Shown piece after piece: positions 23,407-33,399 of a stretch of 64,000 nucleotides of DNA. Source of the stretch: Ovis canadensis (Eukaryota > Chordata > Mammalia > Artiodactyla > Bovidae). Location of the stretch: positions 12,811,001 through 12,875,000 of the forward strand of contig NC_091247.1 in assembly GCF_042477335.2 (NCBI RefSeq), given 5' to 3'. The stretch's first letter is position 1; each line of letters opens with the position of its first letter. A model generated the notes under the pieces. The model was not told the origin of the DNA. It worked only from the letters and a program-made list of their open reading frames with translations, and searched no databases. A program made the position numbers and the translations under genes.

Positions 23407-23749
23407 CGTTGCCTGGTAACGGGGTTGGGGGGTGGTAATGGCCCGCAGCAACCTCTGTTGAACCACGCTCTATTACAGGAGGAGGAAATAGCTTATGTTG
23501 GAGGAAAGAGCCAGGTTAGAGGTTTAGATAGATACCTGGGTTTCCCAAGGAACTGAGAAGGGTAGGGCTGTAGTGAGGAAGCCATAAGCTGACAGGTGAG
23601 GTGGGATCCAAATCCTGACGGGGCATTAATTAAGTAATCTCCAATACTGATTCCAATAGCACTCTCCTCTTTTCCCAACCCCCCTCCCCGCCACCTTTTA
23701 TATGGAGGGTAAGCAAAGGATCCGGTCCCTAATAATCCAGGAGGGTCTC

Positions 23750-24190
23750 CTGGGATCCCTGCGCTGGGTACTCCGACAGATGCGCTATACTACAACTTCA
23801 CAACCCGTTTGCCATTCGGATGTTGAGAACTCACGGAGCGAACCGGCTCGAGTGCCGAAAGTGGGACAGGAGAGATGGGATTCGAGGGAATTCCGGGGTC
23901 TGTCATCCCAGTCGCGGGAGCAGTGAGGAAGGAAGACTGTCTCAGGATGTCCTTCCGGGACACCCAGGGGGCCCCAGTGAGGAACGAAGCTAGTTGACCC
24001 CGGATGTGTTTCCTCCCAGGCTGGCCTCCCCCCCACCTTCCGGTCGGAGCCGCCGCTACCGCGGAAAGCTTGACTCTGGTTTCTGAGTCGGTGAGTGAGT
24101 GCCCTGGAGTCTCGCGGGTGGGGAAGCCTGAGGCGGAAGCAGGGGAGCAGGAGGGCAGCAGCGAGGCGCGACCGGGGAGCGGCTGAAATG
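23750..24190 (+). promoter_or_regulatory. ZBTB6: ZBTB6 CpG-island promoter and non-coding exon 1
   Basis: CpG-rich stretch with ETS-like sites (ccggatgt near 24001, cttccggt near 24038). A strong donor, gtgagt, begins at 24091 directly after 'ttctgagtcg', so exon 1 probably ends at 24090 and joins the acceptor at 25298-25299. It begins about 160 bases from the end of the LTR. The transcription start is not resolved. Confidence 0.7.
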
Positions 24191-25299
24191 CTGCTGCAGG
24201 CACTTGGCCGTCAGGACCTTGGTCCTGGCGGTTTGGCTCGAGAAGACCTGTGTCACGAACTAGAGGATCATCCAGGCCAGTGTGATCCGAGTTCAGTTCA
24301 ACAGATATTCCCGCAGCTGCCTCTGCTCTGTTCCAGCCACCATGCTCGCTGCAGGACCTCAAATGAACTAGGCTCCTTTTCATGATGTTCTGGATACTAC
24401 TGACTCTGTCGGGAGACGGGAGGAGAAGTCTTATTTGATTTGAGCCTTATGCCAGATCACTAGCTGGAAGCGCGAATATAACGTACAAAGATGTAATTGG
24501 GTCTTCTTGTCTGAGCAGTGGTGAAAATCTAAATATAAGCAGCTTCAATGTAAGAGATTGAGGAAAGGTAAAGCCGTAACGTTGGTGAAGGCCAAATAAT
24601 GAAGGATCTTGTATTTGCTAAGAAGGTTAGACTGTCCTGCAGATGGAGGAGAATCATGGAAGATTTAAAGCAGAAAAGAAAAATACAAAAATTTTAAAAG
24701 TTCTAAAAGATGTTAATCTGATGGCTTTTAGGAGGGTAGTTTGTAATGTAGGAGACTGGCATCAAGGAGGCTGCAGTGGTCCAGATATGCAGAAGGAAGG
24801 ACCTGCTTACCTGGAGGTCCAGGTGATGAGGAGTTAGGAAGTTTGGTGATTATATTAAGGATTCTAATTTGGGAAACTGTTAAGTCCACTTAGTAGTGGC
24901 CCCTAACAATGTCCTTGTCCACAAGGCACATAGAGTTTAGCCAAAGAGAAAAGCATAAAAACTGTTGAGTACAATTCCATGTAATAAATGCTGTATGTAA
25001 CATAAACAGTCTGCCATGAAAAATGTTTAATGTACAAATAAAAGTAGAACAATGAACAAAAAAAAATGCTGTAAGAACAGATTTTTTAAAATGTGCCACA
25101 AGATCATAGAGAAATGCATTTTATTTTTCTGGATTTTGAGGTGGTTGCCCTAGGGGTTCAGTCTTAGCACACAGATTAGAATTTGAGTTATCTTCTACCT
25201 AATTTAGGTTTAGGATTTGGGGATGATTTCTTTTTGCTATCACAATGTAGGAAAACCACTCCGATCCTTACACCCATGTTTATGTTTTATTTTGCTTAG
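24091..25299 (+). other. ZBTB6: ZBTB6 intron 1 (inferred)
   Basis: Bounded by gtgagt at 24091 and the acceptor ttgcttag ending at 25299. Apart from an L2 remnant at 24540-24850, I see nothing recognisable. Confidence 0.65.
24540..24850 (-). mobile_element. L2 LINE fragment
   Basis: Antisense L2 wording: 'aaggccaaataatgaaggatcttgta', 'tcaaggaggctgcagtggtccagatatg' and 'tggaggtccaggtgatgagg'. Confidence 0.5.
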
Positions 25300-25308
25300 A
25301 TTGTGACC

Positions 25309-26583
25309 ATGGCTGCCGAGTCTGATGTTCTGCACTTCCAGTTTGAACAACAAGGAGATGTAGTCTTGCAGAAAATGAATCTCTTGAGGCAGCAGAATTT
25401 ATTTTGTGATGTGTCAATTTATATTAATGACACTGAGTTCCAGGGGCACAAGGTGATTTTAGCTGCTTGCTCCACCTTTATGAGAGATCAGTTTTTACTC
25501 ACGCAGTCAAAACATGTCAGAATCACCATCTTGCAGAGTGCAGAAATTGGCAGAAAATTGTTGCTCTCTTGCTACACTGGAGCACTTGAAGTTAAAAGGA
25601 AAGAGCTTTTGAAATATTTGACTGCTGCCAGTTACCTTCAGATGGTTCACATTGTGGAAAAGTGCACAGAAGCTTTGTCAAAGTATTTGGAAATTGATCT
25701 TTCTATGAAAAATAACAATCAGCATGTTGACCTGTGTCAATCCTCTGATCCAGATGTTAAGAATGAAGATGAAAATTCAGATAAAGACTGTGAGATCATT
25801 GAAATTTCAGAAGATAGTCCTGTAAACATAGATTTCCATGTTAAAGAAGAGGAAAGCAACATTTTACAGTCTACAGTAGAGAGCTTGACAGCAGAGAGAG
25901 AGGAAATGAGATCACCAGAGCTGTCTTCAGTAGACATGGGTTTTAAAGACAATGAAATTCGTATCCTCCATGTGGAATCTATCAGTACTGGGGGTGTAGA
26001 AAATGGAAAGTTTTCACAGCCTTGTACCTCTTCAAAAGCAAGCATGTATTTCCCAGAAACACAGCATTCACTGATCAATTCTACAGTTGAGAGCAGAGTG
26101 ACAGAAGTTCCTGGGAATCAAGATCAAGGCTTATTTTGTGAGAACACTGAAGGAAATCATGGTCCAGTGAATGAGATTCAGAATCTAGAGGACGCTTTTT
26201 CCCTGAGGCACCAGTGCCCCCGGTGCCCTCGAGGGTTTCTTCATGTTGAGAACTATCTGCGCCACCTTAAGATGCATAAGTTGTTCTTGTGCTTACAGTG
26301 TGGGAAAACATTTACACAAAAGAAAAATCTCAACAGGCACATTCGAGGGCACATGGGCATACGGCCCTTTCAGTGTACTGTGTGCCTGAAGACATTTACT
26401 GCGAAAAGCACACTTCAGGACCACTTGAATATACACAGTGGGGATCGGCCATACAAATGCCACTGTTGTGACATGGATTTCAAGCACAAATCTGCCCTCA
26501 AAAAGCATTTAACCTCTCTCCATGGCAGAAGCAGTGGTGAAAAACTACCCAGGCATGATCTGGAAAAGCAAAACCTACTGTAA
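25309..26583 (+). CDS. ZBTB6: Zinc finger and BTB domain-containing protein 6
   Basis: Encodes 424 residues, recognised as ZBTB6. A BTB/POZ domain lies at about residues 33-121, then a long acidic linker, then four C2H2 fingers at about 303-323, 328-348, 356-376 and 384-405. A nuclear sequence-specific transcription factor is the family expectation. The ATG at 25309 is nine bases into the exon (acceptor AG at 25298-25299) and has a strong start context (accATGG). The GTG six bases upstream is in frame but has no reason to be used. Coding sequence is confined to one exon, as in ZBTB26. The two share the short finger 1-2 linker (KLFL here) and two conserved islands in an otherwise divergent linker. 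The frame is intact and all zinc ligands are present. Confidence 0.97.
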   Translation: MAAESDVLHFQFEQQGDVVLQKMNLLRQQNLFCDVSIYINDTEFQGHKVILAACSTFMRDQFLLTQSKHVRITILQSAEIGRKLLLSCYTGALEVKRKELLKYLTAASYLQMVHIVEKCTEALSKYLEIDLSMKNNNQHVDLCQSSDPDVKNEDENSDKDCEIIEISEDSPVNIDFHVKEEESNILQSTVESLTAEREEMRSPELSSVDMGFKDNEIRILHVESISTGGVENGKFSQPCTSSKASMYFPETQHSLINSTVESRVTEVPGNQDQGLFCENTEGNHGPVNEIQNLEDAFSLRHQCPRCPRGFLHVENYLRHLKMHKLFLCLQCGKTFTQKKNLNRHIRGHMGIRPFQCTVCLKTFTAKSTLQDHLNIHSGDRPYKCHCCDMDFKHKSALKKHLTSLHGRSSGEKLPRHDLEKQNLL

Positions 26584-26717
26584 CTAGAACCACACCTTAT
26601 TATGTAAGCTGAATATCATTCTGTTGGGCAAGTCTTTATAGAAATGCAGCATTTGTAATATTGCATTTCAACCCCCATCTTTAGATCTTATTTTTGGTCT
26701 ACCTATACGTGTTATGA

Positions 26718-26881
26718 CTTCTCTTTCACTTTTCACTTTCATGCATTGGAGAAGGAAATGGCAACCCACTCTATTGTTCTTGCCTGGAGAATCCCAGGGA
26801 CGAGGGAGCCTGGTGGGCTGCCGTCTATGGGGTCGAACAGGGTCGGACACGACTGAAGCAACGCAGCAGCAGCAGCAGCAC
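26718..26881 (+). mobile_element. Bov-A2 partial SINE
   Basis: It begins in the linker 'tctttcacttttcactttcatgc' and carries the second Bov-A half to an AGC-repeat tail. The first half is missing. Confidence 0.88.
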
Positions 26882-27499
26882 ACATGTTATTCTTTCTGAA
26901 CTTGTACTACCAGTTCCAAAGTGTGGGAGACATGATAAAGCTGATAGGATGCTGTCTTGTCTCAAGCATTATATATAAATCTCAGTGGTTTATCTCAAGA
27001 AATAGTGTTCCTCTTAAATATTCTTGACTCTATTGACAGAGGATCCAACAGTGTTTCCAGATTCTGATTTCAGATCCCTAGATAATGGATATAGGTGTAC
27101 AATCCAACGATACCGTAACTTTTAATAAATTAGGATACTGAGAAGAGGAAAAAAATTTAAAGCATACTATTATTCATTATTAGTCATTTTAACAACAGGT
27201 AGGACTAGTGAATTTTTTTTAATGAACTGTATTGGAAATTCTAAACTAAATACCATGATACCTATTGTTTTAAACTGTAAAGGAACACCATTCAAATTCA
27301 CTTGGAAGTAGCAGAATTTCCTTATACATAAAGTTAATATTCCTTACAATAGTATTTCCATGAGTTGTTAGTATATATATTTTAGAATGATTTAATTAGG
27401 CCCAGGTTTCTTGATTTTAATATGGTGACATTTAATAACTTTGTGGCCAGTAAAATTATATCAGTGGCATGAAGCTCTAAGGTATTTGTTATGTTTTCT

Positions 27500-27900
27500 T
27501 CTTGAAATTTATCTTGTTAGTTAACATACAGTAAAATTGACTTGTTTTTGGTGTACAGTTTTATGAATGTTTCTGTATGTACAGAGTTATGCAGCCACCA
27601 CTGCAATCAGGATGCAGGACATTCCATCACCCTCCAAGACTTCCGTATGCTTCGCCTTTGTAGTCACTCCTCCTCCTAGCACTAAACCCAGGCACCAGTT
27701 CTCCATTTTTATAATTTTGCCTTTTCTGAAATACCATGAATGGAATCTTATAGTATGTTCCCTTTTGAGATGCTATTGTCACTCAAGTTTAATGCCTTTG
27801 ATATTCATCTATGTTGCTGTATCAGTACATTCCTTTTTTTTTTTTTATGTTGAATTGGCAGTATATATTAGTTTTCTTACTATCACTAGATGAACGGTTT
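27500..27900 (-). mobile_element. Ancient L1 fragment
   Basis: Antisense L1 3' wording: 'acagagttatgcagccaccactgcaatcag', 'gaataccatgaatggaatcttatagtatg' and 'tctatgttgctgtatcagtacattcc', with a T run at 27834-27846. Confidence 0.6.
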
Positions 27901-27907
27901 GGGTAAC

Positions 27908-28147
27908 TCCAATACTTTGGCCACCTGATGTGGGAAGAGCTGACTCACTGGAAAAGACTCTGATGCTGGGAAAGATTGAAGGCGGGAGGAGAAGGGGACG
28001 ACAGAGGATGAGATGGTTGGCTGGCATCACTGACTCAATGGACATGAGTTTGGGTAAATTCCAGAAGTTGTTGATGGACAGGGACGCCTGGTGTGCTGTG
28101 GTTCATAGGTTTGCAAAGAGTCGGACATGACTGAGCAATTGAACTGA
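27908..28147 (+). mobile_element. BovB LINE 3' end
   Basis: Sense BovB 3' end from 'ccaatactttggccacctga' to 'ctgagcaattgaactgaag'. Confidence 0.9.
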
Positions 28148-28154
28148 AGCTATT

Positions 28155-28280
28155 CGTGTTCTTTTTTTTTTTTTTTTTAAGTTAATTTATTTAGGCTGCA
28201 CCTGGTCTTATTTGAGGCACATGAGACCTAGTTGTGGCATGTGGAGTGTTGGTTGTGGCATGCAGAATCCTTAGTTATAT
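28155..28280 (-). mobile_element. CHR-type SINE fragment
   Basis: A T run, then 'ttaatttatttaggctgcacctggtctta' and 'gttgtggcatgcagaatcctta': the antisense 3' part of a cetartiodactyl CHR SINE. The tRNA-like head is absent. Confidence 0.65.
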
Positions 28281-28289
28281 CCTCTTGAC

Positions 28290-29690
28290 TTTCTTGCCAA
28301 GATGTCCAGGTTGGCCTTTTTCTTTCTTGCCGGACTAGAGGCCGATAGGAGGACTTGACGCCTTCTTCTTGGGGGCTTTGGGCAGCAAGTCCTGGCTGCT
28401 GTTAACTATTGCTGGGGTTGCTCAGGGCCATCCTGCAAGCCTTTTGAGTGACACATGTCCTTGAGGTCCTTGTGGCCAGCAGAGCCCCTTTGTGCAGCTG
28501 ATTCAGCTGAAGAGACCATGGGGAGGAGGGAGCCGAGGTTCCACACTTTATGGCCTTCCTGTCATCCTGTACCTCATGAAACTGTAAGCTTTGAAGGCTT
28601 TTCATGTAGTACTGCCAGTCGGCTTTTCTGGGGGCATCTCTACACTGCAAGCCTGTGTGCCATGAGGAACCTGGCATCTAGGACCCTGCACAAGTCGGGT
28701 TGTGAAGGGAAAGCCCTAAGCCTCGTCTGGTCCTGTTCAGCTCTCAAGGTTTCCAGGTTTGGTCTTAGTTGATCCCTATCATGCTGCCTTTCTTCTAACT
28801 GCCTTTTTGTATTTTCCACTTCTCGTAGGAGACTTCTCTGCCAGAGCCGCCATTCTCTCTTTGAGATAAAGCTGAAGCCTTTTTTTAGATTCTGAAAACT
28901 TATCAACAGTTCTAACAGACATTTATTATGTTCCTCATTCATTTTTTTCTCTCTGCCTTGCTTTGGAGAGCATGGCCACCCTCTGACCAACTCTGCCTCC
29001 CCCTTGGGGAGCATCTCTGCTATCCACAGGGTCTGCTGCAGCTTCTGCTCTGCCAGTTCCAGGAGTTCCTGCAACTGGTGGTTTTCAGCCTCAATTTCAG
29101 GAACACCTCGTTGCAGTTTTGTGCTCACTTCCTTAGATTTGATGAGGTCTTCTCTGGCAGTGTACAGATCTTCTTCCAGCTCTGTCACGTGAGTTGAGAG
29201 GACTGCCAGGTGCTCCCTCATCTGGCTCTTCCCTTTTGACTACTTGTCTGTGATTTCTTGGAGCTCCATGAATATAGTGGGGTCGTCCTCATGAGAATCA
29301 TCAGAAGATCTCCACAGAGATCAGGTTCCTGCAGGTCTCTGCCATCACACCCTTGTACAAGGCCCTCTAAGCAGAGTCCAGGCATTCCCACTTTTGAAGG
29401 AATTCAATGGCCATGTCCTCAAAGGTCAACCGTTCCTGAGAAAAAGCCATTCCAGACTCCAGTTTTTTCCTTTTCCATAGGCTACGTGAGTCTTTGGAAA
29501 TTTATCTTGAAAGTTTGAAAGATGTTGTTTATTGCTTAGAATCAACATACCCCTTCCTGTGCACAACTATACATACATGGATGACCTCACCATGTGGAAT
29601 AGACAGTCCTCTGCTGCCCACAGTCACAAGAGGGATTCAGCACAGCAAACTCACAGAGACCAACAAGTGAGGTTTCCGACACTTCCCTTC
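28290..29690 (-). pseudogene. Chimeric pseudogene: KRAB-box leader joined to liprin-alpha (PPFIA1-like)
   Basis: Read on the minus strand, 29690 to 29451 resembles a KRAB zinc-finger 5' UTR. An ATG at 29450 then opens a KRAB-A box (starting MAFSQERLTFEDMAIEF) that runs to about 29310, with a stop replacing a glutamine after CLDSA. From about 29308 the sequence becomes liprin-alpha: HEDDPTIFMELQEI, then a long coiled-coil frame (29221-28640) with HVTELEEDLYTAREDLIKS, LLELAEQKLQQTL, MNEEHNK and SLLREVEN. Remnants such as LHKGAL and KAPKKKG follow down to about 28300. Several internal liprin segments are missing. It has no visible introns, so it looks like a processed copy of a fused transcript or two joined fragments. 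Stops and frame changes make it non-coding. PPFIA1 fits better than PPFIA2-4 from memory. No KRAB zinc fingers are present. Confidence 0.85.
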
Positions 29691-29705
29691 AGATCAGGCT
29701 CGCCT

Positions 29706-29815
29706 GGGAGTTTCCTGGTGGCCTAGTGAATGGTTAGGATTCTGAGCTCTGTTATGGCCTAGGTTCAATTCCTGGTGAGGAAACAGGTCCCGCCAGCCAA
29801 AAAACTTTCCTCTAT
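29706..29815 (+). mobile_element. CHR-type SINE
   Basis: tRNA-like head 'gggagtttcctggtggccta...ggttaggattctgagctc' and B-box-like 'taggttcaattcctggtgag', ending 'ccagccaaaaaact'. It abuts the 5' end of the chimeric pseudogene. Confidence 0.75.
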
Positions 29816-30302
29816 ATAAGAAGAGGAGGATAAGACACTCAGGCCTGGAATAAGTCAGAGCAGTAATGGCAACGTCTGATTTACTTGAGGCAGAGGACCA
29901 GATACTGGGATTTGAGGTCCCTGGAGGGTTCCACATCAACCTGAAGTATAGCGGGGTACCATGCAGCACAAATTTACATTAGAAGCCCTCCTTAAGTGTT
30001 TTATTCCATATTTTCAGAAATGTGCCAAAAGCAAAACCAGGATGTGTGGTTATTTTATCAAGAGTAATATTAAGATGGTGTCAATGAGACATGGCTTTCT
30101 AATATCCCTGTCTGCATGTAATACAAAATGTTTTGTTGTTATAACAAGATTTAAACAAACTGCAGGGCAAATCATACTTTCTAAAACACAGGAACTACTT
30201 TTAGTAAAGAAGCCTGACTGGATACATCTTATTTAAAGATGTTCTGTTCCTCCTCCACTCACCTGAGCTTTATATAGAATTTCTGCTACGTTTAGTTTCT
30301 GT

Positions 30303-30511
30303 AGGGCTTCCCTTGTGGCTCAGTCGGTAAAGCATCTGCCTACAATGCGGGAGACCCGGGTTCGATCCCTGGGTTGGGAAGATCCTCTGGAGAAGGAAAT
30401 GGCGACCCACTCCAGTACTCTTGCCTGGAAAATCCCATGGATGGAGGAGCCTGGTAGGCTACAGTCTATGGGGTCACAAAGAGTCGGACACAACTGAGTG
30501 ACTTCACTCAC
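30303..30511 (+). mobile_element. Bov-tA SINE with target-site duplication
   Basis: Full-length Bov-tA beginning 'agggcttcccttgtggctca'. The exact duplication TTTAGTTTCTGT flanks it at 30291-30302 and 30512-30523. Confidence 0.94.
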
Positions 30512-31744
30512 TTTAGTTTCTGTGGAAGCCCTTTCACATTTTAAAATGTAATATACTTTGTACCATTTAATGTATTTTGTGATGAATCACGTTGATTGTA
30601 TAAGTGTTAAGTATCCTTTTTGTGATGCTTTGTGAAAAATAAATTCTTTATAGATTTTTAACTCTGGGAAAGATTTTAAATAATCCAGCTCTCATATTGG
30701 ATAAGAAAAACAACTTCATAACATCCAGGTCACCTCTCCTTGAGCTTTCCATAAGTTTATATGTAAAATGACAACTTCGATTTTGACAAAGTAAGATCAT
30801 TTCCAGGTCTAAAATTCTTTGATTTTATATGTAAATCTTCCTGAATTTCTAAGGACAGAGAAGATGGAAAAGCCAGGGAGGAGAGTTTTGTGTCTTTATG
30901 AATGTTGCTACTTGAGTACTCCATTGGAGGGAGAATTTTTCTGAATTAAACTTTTTCTTCCACTGGAGAATTTGATAGCACAATGTTCAGTTTTCTTTCT
31001 CATTTGACCTATGATTGGCCATTTTTAGGCATGAGAACATTTTCCTTTCAGAAATACTTTATGATTAAAGTACTCTTATTTTTGCTTCCTAGAATGAAGT
31101 TTTGTGGGGGAGGGATGGAGATGAGAGGGAGAGTAAAAGAATAGAAATAAACTTTTTTGTTTTTTAGAAATTGGTATCTATCTTTGATGTTTGAAAAAAG
31201 TAATGGTTGTACTATGTTTTTGCTTTATGTGTGCCTTGTAAAATTCTTGTGAAATTTTTTGTAAGCTCTTTGAGACTTGCTTATGGGGGCAGGGCTGTTT
31301 TGTGAAAGTGATGGTTGTTATTTATTATTATTTATTCCTGTTCACTAGCACAGAGTGATCTCAGGTCATTCCTGGGGGAGTGTATGCTTGCATGATGTAT
31401 CTAAACAATTTCAGGAAAATGAAATCATTTTTTAAAATGCAAAGTAAAGTATGGCAACATAAAATGTTGAATTTATTCATCGAAAACGTTCACTTTTAGT
31501 TCTTTGTGGTTTCTGGTATGATGGGAAAAGTATGCAGTGTTTTGGTTCAGCTTCTTCATTTACTGGATTTATGTATAAAAGATCTTGGAGAGACAGTGGT
31601 TAGTTTGGTGTAAAAGAAAATCCTTGCCCTTTTCCCCTGGATGTAACTATTCTATATGTTTACATAAGAAATAATAAACTGGAAATGAGAATGGGAAGCT
31701 TTGTCTTTTGTCTAATCTGTGAATTTTAAAGAAGGAAACTATTT

Positions 31745-32215
31745 TTCCTGGATATTCATTTAGTCATTCAACAAATACTTAGTCCTTACAACGTATACCT
31801 GTATTAGAAGTTAGGTATACAGACAAAATCCCTACTCTCATGAAACATATTGTACTGGAGGTTCAGTTCAGTCGCTCAGTCGCGTTGGACTCTTTGCAAC
31901 TCCATGAACCACAGCACACCAGGCCTCCCTGTCCATCACCAGCTCCCGGAGTCCACCTAAACCCATGTCCATTGAGTCAGTGATGTCATCCAACCATCTT
32001 ATCCTCTGTTGTCCCCTTCTCCTCCTGCCCTCAATCTTTCCCAGCATCAGGGTCTTTTGCAATGAGTCAGTTCTTTGCATCAGGTGGCCAAAGTATTGGC
32101 GTTTCAGAGGTAGACAGACACTAAACAAATAAAACCAATATACTATGTCAGATTTTAAAAATGGAATTGGAGAAAATAAACCAGGCGTAGGTGGTGCTAG
32201 GGAAGGAGAATTGGA
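31745..32215 (-). mobile_element. L2 LINE fragment split by BovB
   Basis: Antisense L2 3' end ('cattcaacaaatacttagtc', 'aaaatccctactctcatgaaac') continues after the BovB insertion with 'aaacaaataaaaccaatatactatgtcag'. Confidence 0.65.
31863..32107 (-). mobile_element. BovB LINE 3' end
   Basis: Reverse complement of the BovB 3' end, 'cagttcagtcgctcagtcgc' to 'ccaaagtattggcgtttcag', inserted in the L2 copy. Confidence 0.92.
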
Positions 32216-32568
32216 ATTGAAATTTTGATTGTGATCAGGTCACCTGTGGAAAATCTCACCACATTATCACATACCACTGATGAGTGGCATGAAAAAAAAA
32301 TATACATATATATCTCTAGTTGAAAACAGTGAACCAAATGAATCATTGTTGGGAACCTTTCTCTTGGTTTGGCATATATTTCATAAAGAGAAGAGAATGA
32401 AAGGGATAAAAATGCATGTAAGAAAATCTTTGTTGTGGCCAATATTTTTTTGAAAACTGATTTTTTTTGGTCATCTGGACAATAATAAGCATATATATTT
32501 AAATTCATTATAGTTTATAAGTTCTTTTCCATCTGTCTTCTAATTTGTGGGGGATTTACTTCCATAAA

Positions 32569-32777
32569 TAGGACTTCCCTGGTGGCTCAGTCGGTAAAGC
32601 ATCTTGCTTACAATGCGGGAGACGTGGGTTCGATCCCTGGGTAAGGAAGATCCTCTGGAGAAGGAAATGCCAACCCACTCCAGTACTCTTGCCTGGAAAA
32701 TCCCATGGACAGAGGAGCATGGTGGGCTACAGTCCATGGGGTCGCAAAAAGTCGGACATGACTGAGCGACTTAACTC
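32569..32777 (+). mobile_element. Bov-tA SINE with target-site duplication
   Basis: Full-length Bov-tA beginning 'taggacttccctggtggctc', flanked by exact ACTTCCATAAA at 32558-32568 and 32778-32788. Confidence 0.94.
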
Positions 32778-33399
32778 ACTTCCATAAACACTTTTGTTGG
32801 ATGTCTGGTTTCACATTGTATAGTGCCTTAAATTTAATTAAAATTCACGGCTATTTTCTTAATCTGTTTTTCAGTTTCTCAACAGTAAGAGTACATTGTA
32901 TCTTTTAGGAATATTTAGATGACATGAAACAAAATAGTAAGATTAAAATATTTATTACCTAACTCAGGACCTGCCACATGGTACTAATGCCACAGGTCCA
33001 TTAATGTTATTTCCCTGATCTCTATTCCTAGCCTGCTTCTTCATCTATAAAAACAATAAATTCTACCTTACAGTTTACCATGAACAAATCCTTCAACAAA
33101 TATTTGAGATAGTAATGCCAGAATCTGATTGAATTTTGACTTCTGCCAGCTTCTGAAGGATTCCGAATTCTCTAAAAAAAAGAGATAAGGTGTTATGCCA
33201 GGCAAACGAATGCTTGTTTTTATTTTTTAAATAGGGAGCTTGCTTGACACTTCGGTGCAGCGCCTTGGGGGATTCGGTCAGCATTTGATTATGGGAGAGT
33301 CAGTACAATACAATATAGATGCATCAGATTATGCTCTATCCATACCACACCTTCCACAAGGTGAGTCAGACTCTGGCTCAAACCAGAGTCTAGAGGCTG

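Larger units (their letters stand above)
22314..23594 (-). mobile_element. Endogenous retrovirus LTR, probably solitary, with two nested insertions
   Basis: Read on the minus strand, the unique sequence has LTR order: a TATA box (TATAAAAG, plus coordinates 22755-22762), then a poly-A signal AATAAA (22387-22392). The two lie about 90 bases apart once the SINE at 22456-22737 is discounted. The unit starts TG and ends CA, and is flanked by near-identical six-base sequences (gatgag at 22308-22313, ggtgag at 23595-23600). A BovB 3' end (23148-23406) is a second insertion. Without both, the LTR is about 740 bases. No retroviral coding sequence is seen beside it. Family unassigned. Confidence 0.55.
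26584..31700 (+). other. ZBTB6: ZBTB6 3' UTR and downstream region
   Basis: No further coding sequence is seen on the plus strand. AATAAA signals lie at 27124, 30638, 31146 and 31673. If the distal ones are used, the 3' UTR contains several ruminant insertions and the antisense pseudogene at 28290-29690. 30520-31740 is AT-rich and mostly free of repeats, like a 3' UTR. The true end cannot be told from sequence. Confidence 0.35.

Noticed and set aside
23785-24385. 197-codon minus-strand open frame across the ZBTB6 island
   Set aside because: GC-rich composition, no recognisable domain, and it runs through the ZBTB6 promoter, exon 1 and donor.
25303-25308. GTG start two codons upstream in ZBTB6
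   Set aside because: The ATG at 25309 has a strong start context and matches the known 424-residue protein.
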